Source: Microseira wollei NIES-4236 (lineage in GTDB: Bacteria > Cyanobacteriota > Cyanobacteriia > Cyanobacteriales > Aerosakkonemataceae). From it: a stretch of 64,000 nt of DNA. This document shows positions 17,036 through 24,319 of the stretch, piece after piece. Below the pieces are notes generated by a model. That model was given only the letters and a program-made list of their open reading frames with translations, searched no databases and had not been told where the DNA came from. The first letter of the stretch is position 1. Every line of letters begins with the position of its first letter. The position numbers were made by a program, and so were the translations under genes. The DNA lies in contig NZ_BLAY01000001.1 of NCBI RefSeq assembly GCF_020521235.1, positions 1 through 64,000 of the forward strand, read 5' to 3'.

Positions 17036-18091
17036 CTATGCCCCGTGACCCGAATAAAGCTGCATCACGTCGGTAATTGCCAGCCGAGACTGCACGCCTA
17101 ACGTTAACGGCGAAGTGTGTCCCCTGTTCAAATGGTCACAAGCGGCACAACCAATCATCGCGGCGTTATCGGTACAGTATTTGAGGGGAGGAAACATCAC
17201 GTGCAGGTTATGCTCAACTGCGGCAGCTTGTAGGTGCTGGCGGAGTCCGCTGTTAGCAGCGACACCACCCCCGATGGCGATCGCATTTAACCCATAATCC
17301 AAAGCACAAGCTACGGCGCGTTTGGCAAGGCTACGGGCAACTGTATCTTGAAAGCTGGCGGCGATGTCGTTCACCGGCAAGGGGTCAATGCCTTCTTGCT
17401 GTAATTTTTGCACCAACCGCAACACGGCTGTCTTTAAACCGCTAAAACTCGAATCGTAGGGATGATATCCCCCATTGGGTAAGGAAACCTTTCCTTCCGG
17501 CAGCGCAAATGCTGCGGGATTGCCTTGTTTTGCCAGTCGGTCGATGACTGGGCCACCGGGATAACCCAAATTCAACAACCTTGCCACTTTGTCGAAGGCT
17601 TCCCCGGCGGCGTCATCGCGGGTTTGTCCGAGGGTTTCGTATATACCACAATCTTTGACATAAATCAAGCTCGTGTGTCCGCCAGAAACGAGCAGGCAGA
17701 GGAAGGGAGGCTGTAAATCTGGTTGGGAGAGGTAGGAGGCGTAGATATGTCCTTCCAGGTGGTGGACGCCTAGAAACGGTTTCTGATGGACGAGGGCGAG
17801 GGTTTTGGCGGCGGTTAGCCCAACGAGGAGCGAGCCAACCAAACCTGGGGCACAGGTGGCGGCGATGCCATCAATTTGGCACCAATTGGTGCCAAAATTT
17901 TCTAAGGCGTCTGCGATTGCTTGATTGATTGTCTCCAAGTGTTGCCGCGAAGCCACTTCCGGCACCACGCCGCCATACTGCTGGTGGACTGGAATTTGGG
18001 ACGCGATGACGCTGAAGATAACTTCACGATTGTTAACAATCGCCACGGCGGTTTCATCGCAACTTGTTTCTATCGCTAGCACCGTCGCCAT
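17036..18091 (-). CDS. tsaD: tRNA N6-threonylcarbamoyladenosine synthase subunit TsaD
   Basis: The 351-residue protein starts [19 protein letters not shown], the canonical opening of the TsaD/Gcp family. I chose the ATG at 18089-18091 for that reason; the open frame extends 27 codons further upstream. The metal-binding His pair is in [11 protein letters not shown]. Other signatures are [20 protein letters not shown] and [13 protein letters not shown]. With TsaB, TsaE and TsaC-type proteins it transfers a threonylcarbamoyl group to A37 of tRNAs reading ANN codons, an essential modification. It is divergent from psaF, with 180 bp between starts. Confidence 0.97.
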   Translation of the reverse strand: MATVLAIETSCDETAVAIVNNREVIFSVIASQIPVHQQYGGVVPEVASRQHLETINQAIADALENFGTNWCQIDGIAATCAPGLVGSLLVGLTAAKTLALVHQKPFLGVHHLEGHIYASYLSQPDLQPPFLCLLVSGGHTSLIYVKDCGIYETLGQTRDDAAGEAFDKVARLLNLGYPGGPVIDRLAKQGNPAAFALPEGKVSLPNGGYHPYDSSFSGLKTAVLRLVQKLQQEGIDPLPVNDIAASFQDTVARSLAKRAVACALDYGLNAIAIGGGVAANSGLRQHLQAAAVEHNLHVMFPPLKYCTDNAAMIGCAACDHLNRGHTSPLTLGVQSRLAITDVMQLYSGHGA

Positions 18092-18271
18092 TACAAGCTT
18101 TTCCTGGACTAGAGGGGGAGTTTGAGAAACTTTAACTTTTATTAGCTCGAACTTTACTGGGATTCCCGGCAAGAGTATGATGGCTTCCTAGTTCAGCCAT
18201 TTTGAATGTAACAAACGTTCTCGGCTTTTTCGACGAAAAATTTATTGTTTTGTAACACAAGGAAACAATCC

Positions 18272-18769
18272 ATGCGACGATTGTTGGCTTTACTTGTAGC
18301 AGTCGGTCTCTGGTTTAGTTTTGCTCCCACGGCGTCTGCTCAAGAATCGGCAGTTCTAGTACCTTGCAAGGACTCCCCGGCTTTCCTGGAGCGGGCACAA
18401 ACCGCGCGCAACACGACGGCAGACCCAGAGTCGGGCAAGAAGCGCTTTGAGCGTTATTCTCAGGCGATGTGCGGCCCAGAAGGGTTGCCCCACCTGATCG
18501 TGGATGGTAGCTTAGACCGTGCAGGTGATTTTCTGATTCCCAGCATTCTGTTCCTTTACATCACCGGGTGGATTGGTTGGGTAGGTCGCTCTTATCTGCA
18601 AGCGATTAAGACAGAGAAGAACCCCGAAGAAAAAGAAATCATCATCGATGTACCTTTGGCTATTTCCAAGATGCTGACCGGCTTTGCATGGCCTTTGGCA
18701 GCGTTTGGAGAACTGACCACTGGGAAACTGACTGCTAAAGACAGCGAAATCCCCGTTTCGCCCCGCTAG
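18272..18769 (+). CDS. psaF: Photosystem I subunit III PsaF
   Basis: The 165-residue protein has a signal peptide ([20 protein letters not shown], then ASA-Q) that places its N-terminal part in the thylakoid lumen. The mature sequence [15 protein letters not shown], a Cys pair (CKDS and MCGPEG) and the later membrane span [18 protein letters not shown] are typical PsaF. It binds at the edge of photosystem I near the electron-donor side and pairs with PsaJ. ATG at 18272 is preceded by AAGGA. It heads the psaF-psaJ-psaJ2-psaL run. Confidence 0.97.
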   Translation: MRRLLALLVAVGLWFSFAPTASAQESAVLVPCKDSPAFLERAQTARNTTADPESGKKRFERYSQAMCGPEGLPHLIVDGSLDRAGDFLIPSILFLYITGWIGWVGRSYLQAIKTEKNPEEKEIIIDVPLAISKMLTGFAWPLAAFGELTTGKLTAKDSEIPVSPR

Positions 18770-18803
18770 TTTAGGCTGAGAATATCACGAGGAGGAAAAT
18801 TTC

Positions 18804-18932
18804 ATGAAAGATTTGCTGAGGTATCTTTCTACAGCCCCAGTTTTGGCTGCTGTTTGGATGACGATTACAGCTGGAATTTTGATTGAATTCAATCGCTTTT
18901 TCCCAGATCTACTTTTCCACCCGATGCCCTAG
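18804..18932 (+). CDS. psaJ: Photosystem I subunit IX PsaJ (first copy)
   Basis: This 42-residue single-span membrane protein begins [18 protein letters not shown] and ends [11 protein letters not shown], both PsaJ hallmarks. PsaJ sits next to PsaF and stabilises it and nearby chlorophylls. A strong AGGAGG precedes the ATG by 8 bases. It starts 34 bp after psaF and is surely co-transcribed. Confidence 0.95.
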   Translation: MKDLLRYLSTAPVLAAVWMTITAGILIEFNRFFPDLLFHPMP

Positions 18933-19151
18933 TCAGAGAGAAAATCTGGGCATCCTGAGATGCAGTAACGGATGAAGCTTGCGATCGCACCTCGAACAGA
19001 AGCGGGTGGCGATCGCAAGTTTCATCAATTTCACAACCAGCGGGTGGCAAGCAGTAATAATTATCACCAAAGACATATTTACTCAGGATGAAGAAGTTGA
19101 GCGATCGCCACGCTAGTTTGAGGAGAGAGGCGATTTTGAGAGGCTCGTTCA
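18933..19151. other. Spacer between psaJ copies with three HIP1-type sites
   Basis: The spacer contains GCGATCGC-type octamers near 18981, 19011 and 19102 embedded in an imperfect inverted repeat (GATGAAGCTTGCGATCGC against GCGATCGCAAGTTTCATC). The inverted repeat could attenuate transcription after the first psaJ. Confidence 0.6.
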
Positions 19152-19286
19152 ATGCAGCAAAAATATTTATTGAGGTATCTTTCGACTGTCCCCGTCTTAG
19201 CAACGGTTTGGCTGTCGGTACAAGCAACTATCCAGATTGTGTTTAACTATTATTTCCCAGACCTGCTTTTCCACCCAATGCCATAA
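19152..19286 (+). CDS. psaJ: Second, diverged PsaJ copy
   Basis: A 44-residue PsaJ-like protein begins [20 protein letters not shown] and ends [12 protein letters not shown]. Ends are conserved against the first copy, while the membrane-span centre differs ([11 protein letters not shown] against [11 protein letters not shown]). It lies 219 bp after psaJ, in the same direction and before psaL. The ribosome site is weaker (GAGAGG about 20 bp upstream, inside GAGGAGAGAGGCG). Purifying selection on the ends suggests a real gene, possibly used under other conditions. Confidence 0.85.
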   Translation: MQQKYLLRYLSTVPVLATVWLSVQATIQIVFNYYFPDLLFHPMP

Positions 19287-19353
19287 CCGACACCACCTAA
19301 CCCGTCCAAACTCGTTTGGGCGGGGTAATTATTAAATCATCTCTTGTGATATC

Positions 19354-19459
19354 AGGACTTACGCAAGGGCGTTGCCAGAAACCCGGTTTCTTCATTCTCT
19401 GGTCGCCGCCGCCAAACCAACGATTTTTCATATCACCCTTGTTTCTTTGCGTAAGTCCT
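19354..19459. repeat. 106-bp MITE-like element, family AGGACTTACGCAA
   Basis: Perfect 13-bp inverted ends, AGGACTTACGCAA (19354-19366) and TTGCGTAAGTCCT (19447-19459), flank an interior with AGAAACCCGGTTTCTT and ACGATTTTTCATATCAC. The interior matches the repeat blocks at 1-320 and 465-774. A solo end lies at 44383-44395. It is inserted between psaJ2 and psaL, 107 bp ahead of psaL. Confidence 0.9.
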
Positions 19460-19566
19460 AGATATGTTGGTAAATAATTAAGTTTTTTAACGTCAATGGG
19501 AAAGCTGGTGGAAGAAGTGTACCTATCACTATAAAATAAAGCCAAAACCTGCACTAAATAGCAATT

Positions 19567-20064
19567 ATGAGCGATCCAAGAAATCGAGAATTGGTTTACG
19601 CTGCTGGAGATCCCCAAACCGGAAATTTGGTAACACCCATCAATGGTTCGGGTTTCACCAAAGCTTTCCTGGGTAACCTGCCTGCCTATCGCAAGGGTTT
19701 ATCGCCCCTGCGTCGCGGTCTGGAAGTTGGTATGGCTCACGGGTATTGGCTGTTTGGCCCATTTGCCTATACGAGTCAATTCCGCATGTCAAAAGTGGCA
19801 GATGTCGTGGGTTTAATTGAAGCCATTTTGTTGATTGTGATTGCGTCCTTAGCGATGTCGTTATACGCAAATAGCAATCCACCAAAACCTGTGGTAGTAG
19901 ACCCGTTACCCGAAGCTCCCGCTTCATTCTCAACACAGGAAGGCTGGACTGATTTCTCCAGTGGGTTTCTCGTGGGCGGAATTGGCGGTGCAGCGTTCGC
20001 TTACGTAGTATACTTAGCCTTCAAGTCAGGAGTGTTCCAAGCTTTCGGCAGTTTTGGCGGCTAA
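19567..20064 (+). CDS. psaL: Photosystem I subunit XI PsaL
   Basis: The 165-residue protein carries the PsaL signatures NLPAYRKGLSPLRRGLEVGMAHGYWL near the N-terminus and membrane spans around LIEAILLIVIASLAMSLYA and FLVGGIGGAAFAYVVYLAF. PsaL sits at the centre of photosystem I trimers (or tetramers) and is needed for oligomer formation. It follows psaF and the two psaJ genes, the common cyanobacterial order; the 19354-19459 element separates it from them. Confidence 0.97.
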   Translation: MSDPRNRELVYAAGDPQTGNLVTPINGSGFTKAFLGNLPAYRKGLSPLRRGLEVGMAHGYWLFGPFAYTSQFRMSKVADVVGLIEAILLIVIASLAMSLYANSNPPKPVVVDPLPEAPASFSTQEGWTDFSSGFLVGGIGGAAFAYVVYLAFKSGVFQAFGSFGG

Positions 20065-20069
20065 AATTC

Positions 20070-20241
20070 TTAGGGGTTGGTAACTAACTCAAGTTGCCAG
20101 TTATCTCAAAGGAGCGGCTAATAGCTAATGGCTAATGGCTCAATCAGGAAAAATGCTATATTAGCTTTTCTGGCAATTAGCAATTAGCAACGCCCAAGTT
20201 GATAACTAGCAACTTGTGTTAACTATTAAACCAACCCCTAA
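20070..20241. repeat. 137-bp MITE-like element inside a split terminator-like inverted repeat
   Basis: Ends TAACTCAAGTTGCCAGTTAT (20085-20104) and ATAACTAGCAACTTGTGTTA (20202-20221) form an imperfect inverted repeat with a heptamer-rich interior. Outside them, TTAGGGGTTGG (20070-20080) and CCAACCCCTAA (20231-20241) are perfect 11-bp complements. They lie between convergent psaL and gmk; the second arm covers the gmk stop codon. It looks like a bidirectional terminator stem whose loop now holds the element. Confidence 0.8.
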
Positions 20242-20795
20242 CTTATGGAAAATACAGCCGCTTCCAGGCGGTCTAATGTTTTTTCCAAATCGTCATTGAC
20301 AATCTGGATATCGAATTCATTGGCGGCGGCAATTTCTTCTTTAGCACGACGGAGACGACGAGCAATCGCTTCCTCGCTATCAGTCCCCCGACTGCGAATC
20401 CGCCGCTCTAATTCAGCTTCACTGGGCGGCAAAATAAAAATTCTCAAAGCAGCAGGAAAGGTTTGTTTAATTTGTCTTGCCCCTTCTAATTCTATTTCTA
20501 AAATCACCGATTGACCTTGAGCAATTTGTGCTTCTACAGCCTTTCTAGGCGTGCCGTAACAATTCCCGGCAAATTCAGCCCATTCTAATAATTCCCCATT
20601 TTTTATCATCTCCTGAAATTGCTCGCGGCTGGTGAAATAGTAATGCCGTCCGTAAATTTCTCCCCCACGAGGAGCGCGGGTAGTAGCGGATACAGAAAAG
20701 TATAATTCGGGGTGGCGTTGCAGGAGACTTCGCAACAAAGTTCCTTTCCCCACGCCACTTGGTCCTGTTAAAACAATTAATCTACCTAGTTGCAT
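20238..20795 (-). CDS. gmk: Guanylate kinase
   Basis: The 185-residue protein has the P-loop [13 protein letters not shown] at residues 8-20 and GMP-binding residues in [13 protein letters not shown] and [10 protein letters not shown]. The lid segment is [26 protein letters not shown]. It phosphorylates GMP to GDP with ATP in purine nucleotide synthesis. It is convergent with psaL. Length and motifs are standard. Confidence 0.97.
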   Translation of the reverse strand: MQLGRLIVLTGPSGVGKGTLLRSLLQRHPELYFSVSATTRAPRGGEIYGRHYYFTSREQFQEMIKNGELLEWAEFAGNCYGTPRKAVEAQIAQGQSVILEIELEGARQIKQTFPAALRIFILPPSEAELERRIRSRGTDSEEAIARRLRRAKEEIAAANEFDIQIVNDDLEKTLDRLEAAVFSIS

Positions 20796-20825
20796 CGTTA
20801 ATTCCTTATTTGTACTTGCTTATCG

Positions 20826-20894
20826 ATCCCCCTCAACCCCCAATGCCTTGGGGGGCTTTTTCATTTTTTCGTTCCCAGGTTCAACCTGGGAACG
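20826..20894. repeat. G/C-rich dispersed repeats upstream of gmk
   Basis: CCCCCAATGCCTTGGGGGG (about 20837-20855) with an adjoining T-rich run matches, in reverse complement, a segment inside the radical SAM gene (about 50055-50075). Next to it is the palindrome CGTTCCCAGGT-TC-AACCTGGGAACG (20870-20894), followed by GGAGGCTATGCCTCC (20901-20915). All are non-coding repeats. Confidence 0.75.
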
Positions 20895-20936
20895 AGACAA
20901 GGAGGCTATGCCTCCAGATAGTTAAGACAGTTGGAA

Positions 20937-21052
20937 TACAGCGGATTGCAAGCGAGTGAGGTACAGCCAAAAGGCTTTGTTTGTATAGCGGCAGCATTAA
21001 TGCTGCCGCTATACAAACGAAGGTGTACCTCATCCATCTGCAATCTGCTATA
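20937..21052. repeat. Nested-palindrome element (copy A)
   Basis: Three nested complementary layers are present: outer TACAGCGGATTGCA with TGCAATCTGCTATA, middle GTGAGGTACA with TGTACCTCAT, and inner GTTTGTATAGCGGCAGCA with TGCTGCCGCTATACAAAC. It ends 8 bp before the nrdJ stop codon. A second copy with the same architecture lies at 37455-37574. Confidence 0.85.
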
Positions 21053-21060
21053 TCTCAAGT

Positions 21061-23097
21061 TTACGAACCTGATGGTTGGTCAGGCATGAGACACTTATCA
21101 GAATCACAACCTGCTGGGCCTGCTTCTGCCATTTCACCTAAGTCATAGCGACTCAATGCGGCAAAAAAATCATCAGTTTTGCGTCTGGATTTCACTTCTC
21201 GCGTTAACTGTTCGTAGGTTTGTTTGTCGATGGGTTCAAACGGCAAACGAGGGAAGGTTTGGAGATCGTCAAACCGTGCCAGAAGTGCGGCTGAAATGTA
21301 GCCTTCATCACCCTTGATTGCTTCGTAGATTCGACTGCCTAAAGCCTCTATTTCGTTTTCTCGTAGCTCTACAGTCGCAGAAGTGTTGTGTCGAGTATAG
21401 AATTTTTCGACTTGCATGTAAAAGTCCATTTGTGCCAAGGCTGAAAACTTGCTAATCTCAATTTCATCAGCACCCGGTAAATCAGCCCAAGGTACAGAAA
21501 CCGGAATTTCCACCAGCCATTCTGTGCATCGAGAATCGAACGGATCGTTTAAAAGATTGCCTTTTTCATCTTTATCAGATTGAGAGGGAACGACATTATA
21601 TCCGTATTCGATGCAAGCGAGTGCTACGGGGTCATTTTTCCGGAAAGTGACGCGACGAATAAAACGCTGTGCTTTGGGAGGATGCCATCCTGGAGATGCA
21701 CCTGTGAGGAGGGATTTTGTACCAGAAGGTTGAACCGTTGTACAGCGATTGGGACGTTTTAGGTTATGGCGATCGCAATAATCCCACACCACCCGATGCA
21801 CGATATCTTGCCAACGGGTGAGATATTCTTCTTCCCGCCGTTTAAATTCTAATCCCTGTTCGGTTGCGGGACGACCTTCTTCCCACCACCGCAACCAATC
21901 TGCCCCAAAAGCCTTGACAAAAAAGTCAAATAACCCTGTAAAAGAAACGCCAACAATCGGGTCTAATTCGCGACTGTATTGGTAGCGAGGCTCAACAAAT
22001 TTATGATTGAGCAAAACGGCTACAGATAATGCTCCTGCTGCGAACGCTTTCTCTTGTTCTTGATAGTTATTGGGGTCAATTTGATTGAGATGTACCTCTG
22101 AAAGATTGCAGTTTCCAGTTAGGGTATTGCCAAAAACTCCCTTATGAAACTCTGGTTCGTTGAAACAGTAAGTGTCGTGAATTCCGGGTAATTCTTCAAC
22201 ACTTGTGACAACTTGCCTACCGTGCTTAGCCTCTGTTCCTTTGCTAACATGCAAACGCTGGCAAGGTATCTCAGCACAGTCAGTAATTTGCAAGTAATAC
22301 AAATCCCGACTTCTGACACCATAATTAGTAATTGACCCTTGGCGATCGCCAGGATTTAGGGATGAACGAATACCGCATTTTGTCAGCAGTAACTGAATTC
22401 TGTAAGCGCGGTCATAATCCGAGATATAAATCCCGATCCCATTACTGCTAGTATTTGAGCCATCGGTATCGGCTAATCCGGCAATAAAATGCAAAATTGC
22501 CCTACGATTCCAACTCGCAATGACATTGAGTGCTGCTGGATTTGTTTTTAAGCTTTTGAGAAACTCAAAAGAAAAGTCTAGATCTGTTACGTAGGTAAAA
22601 GCAGGTAAATAGTCACAGCTTCTTTGTGGAGATTTATTTCCTGCTACTGCTAATTCTGCTTTGGGTTCATAAAGTCGAACTTTAGCATTGTTATTTTGGT
22701 CTGTAGTTCCATCTCCTACAGCGACGCCCAAAGTGTAAGCATAGCTTGGATCGATATTCAAACCACCTTCATACTCAATCGTGAATGGTTCTGTGTGAAT
22801 AGCATATTGGCTCGTATCCATCAAGTCTTTGGTTTGAACTTCTTTGTAAACTTTACCAAAGCGATCCTTGACAAAAAACCGATGATACTCTGTGGCATCG
22901 AGATAAGAACCATCGCCAAACCTGACGCGATAGAGTTGGCGATCGCTCCCCGTCTTAAAGGGCGTTACTTTGCTCCATTTTTTTCCATTCCAAATTTCAA
23001 TTTCAGTTCCTACAACCTCCTTAATTTTATGCATTCCGTCTCTAGTAATTAGCAGCGTATTGCCACTTACGCAATGAAAGTTAGAGCCAATAATTTC
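21061..23097 (-). CDS. nrdJ: Class II ribonucleotide reductase, exon 3 (contains intein)
   Basis: This exon encodes EIIGSNFH (8 residues), then a 321-residue intein, then the last 349 residues of the reductase from CNLSEVHLNQ to the stop. The C-terminal tail CDSDKCLMP carries the paired cysteines that re-reduce the active site. Joined with exons 1 and 2 and with the intein removed, the enzyme is about 765 residues, right for the monomeric adenosylcobalamin-dependent (RTPR-like, NrdJ) class of cyanobacteria. It makes deoxyribonucleotides without oxygen dependence. The joint with exon 2 falls between Gly and Glu of the catalytic NPCGE motif. Confidence 0.9.
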   Translation of the reverse strand, partial: EIIGSNFHCVSGNTLLITRDGMHKIKEVVGTEIEIWNGKKWSKVTPFKTGSDRQLYRVRFGDGSYLDATEYHRFFVKDRFGKVYKEVQTKDLMDTSQYAIHTEPFTIEYEGGLNIDPSYAYTLGVAVGDGTTDQNNNAKVRLYEPKAELAVAGNKSPQRSCDYLPAFTYVTDLDFSFEFLKSLKTNPAALNVIASWNRRAILHFIAGLADTDGSNTSSNGIGIYISDYDRAYRIQLLLTKCGIRSSLNPGDRQGSITNYGVRSRDLYYLQITDCAEIPCQRLHVSKGTEAKHGRQVVTSVEELPGIHDTYCFNEPEFHKGVFGNTLTGNCNLSEVHLNQIDPNNYQEQEKAFAAGALSVAVLLNHKFVEPRYQYSRELDPIVGVSFTGLFDFFVKAFGADWLRWWEEGRPATEQGLEFKRREEEYLTRWQDIVHRVVWDYCDRHNLKRPNRCTTVQPSGTKSLLTGASPGWHPPKAQRFIRRVTFRKNDPVALACIEYGYNVVPSQSDKDEKGNLLNDPFDSRCTEWLVEIPVSVPWADLPGADEIEISKFSALAQMDFYMQVEKFYTRHNTSATVELRENEIEALGSRIYEAIKGDEGYISAALLARFDDLQTFPRLPFEPIDKQTYEQLTREVKSRRKTDDFFAALSRYDLGEMAEAGPAGCDSDKCLMPDQPSGS
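22111..23073 (-). other. Intein with LAGLIDADG homing endonuclease in NrdJ
   Basis: The 321-residue intein starts with Cys in CVSGNTLLITRDG and ends with Asn in GVFGNTLTGN, followed by Cys+1 of CNLSEV, so the splice chemistry residues are present. Splicing block B is DATEYHRFFV (TxxH). The endonuclease motifs are LGVAVGDG and FIAGLADTDG. The residue before the last Asn is Gly rather than the usual His, which may slow Asn cyclisation. Its removal would join NFH to CNLSEVHL. Inteins in this gene are known from other cyanobacteria, notably Trichodesmium. Confidence 0.9.
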
Positions 23098-23350
23098 CAG
23101 TTTTGTTACCCTAGAGGCTTTTTATCCTCTAGTTCTACAGGTTCTGATTTTCCCTGTAGCTCGGCGTACATTTTCACTTGCAAGGAAGCAAATGCCCCAC
23201 ACTCTTGCCAGGATTTTATTCTTCTTAAAAGAAGGTTCACCTAGTACGCTCTACGGTGTCAAAGACTTTTTAATTTCTTTGATTACCTCGGTATTAGCAT
23301 CTCAGCTTTCACCGATTTTGCGGGGTTTTTAACGTGAGGCAAAATTACCT
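23098..23350 (-). other. Probable group I intron (253 nt) between nrdJ exons 2 and 3
   Basis: The reading frame is interrupted exactly between GGT (Gly) and GAA (Glu) of NPCGE. The 5' exon ends in T and the insert ends in G, the group I rule. A P1 helix is visible: exon CGTGTGGT with insert GCCTCACG, one T-T mismatch and a U-G wobble at the splice site. A P10 helix is also possible: AATTTT with exon GAAATT. Inside, TCGGT-GAA-AGC and GCT-AAT-ACCGA form a P4/P5-like pair with A-rich joiners. I could not place P3 and P7 with confidence. No ORF is present. Confidence 0.75.
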
Positions 23351-24319
23351 ACCACACGGGTTTAAACCATAGCGCTGTAAGCGATGTTCTAGTTCGCTTG
23401 CAGGCATTTGAGGAAAATGCTCTTGCAACCATTGTTGACCGCTTCCAGCCGCGTAAGCTTTGATAAAATCAGCTTTAACTTCAGAGCTGCTAAAAATGTC
23501 GCTATTTGCTCTAGCAATAGCTTCACCAGCCCATTGAATAGCTCCCTCGCCGCTGTAGTATTGCAAACGAACAGCATCTATACATTCTTCTAGAGTTGGC
23601 TTGTGGTGAAAAACGCGAGAGTGATTTGCCATGCGAAGTGCATCTCGTTCTGGATCGATTCTCCAGTTGCCCAAATCATCCTGTTGCCAGAGGTTTGCCT
23701 TCGCATTTGCAAATAATTCATCATCGCTCAATCCCTGTCTAATGCCAGCTGACCGGCGAACATTTCCGGCAACGACAACTACGGCTGCTTCATCAATTAA
23801 CAAACAGCATTCAACTGAATTTAATTGCCGTCCGATGGCTTTATTTAAAATAGCCGCGCACCGCCCATAAAGTTCTGACAACTTGACCGGATTTGCTACC
23901 CCACCAAAGCCTTTGAGTGCTTCTCCCGCTGGACGAACATCGCTCAAATCAATGATGACTTGAACTTCTCCTGTAAACCGTTCATCTGTAGATAATTCGA
24001 GCAGGGTTTGATAAGATTTGACCCAACCTTGACGACTGTCTCCTACCTGGATATAGACTTGATTTCCGGCAATCTTGACTTCGGTTTCTTCCCGACGGAA
24101 TTCTGGTGCAGTCGAGCCAATTTCACCCTGTAAGATGACATTCAGATGATTGCGAATAGCTGGCAGTTGATTGATATATTTAGGTTCGATAACTGCTCCA
24201 GTACCGCAGCCCATCATTGCCAGATCCATCATCAAGCCAAAGGCACGCCAATCGACGACATTGGTACTGGTGCAGTTATAGCCACCGGAAAAATTTTCGG
24301 GTTTTTCGATCCAGTCTGT
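23351..24319 (-). CDS. nrdJ: Class II ribonucleotide reductase, exon 2
   Basis: These 323 codons run from TDWIEKPENFSGGYNCTSTN to GLNPCG. NCTSTN supplies an active-site Cys, and MMGCGTGAVIEPKY and the thiyl-radical motif NPCG(E) are included. The open frame without introns would begin only at an internal codon near 24235; the exon is recognised by conserved protein sequence up to the group II intron boundary at 24320. The last codon GGT abuts the probable group I intron. Confidence 0.9.

Noticed and set aside
23098-23350. Group II origin for the 253-nt insert in nrdJ
   Set aside because: It is too short, lacks a GUGYG start and has no domain V; its ends and P1/P10 pairings fit group I instead.
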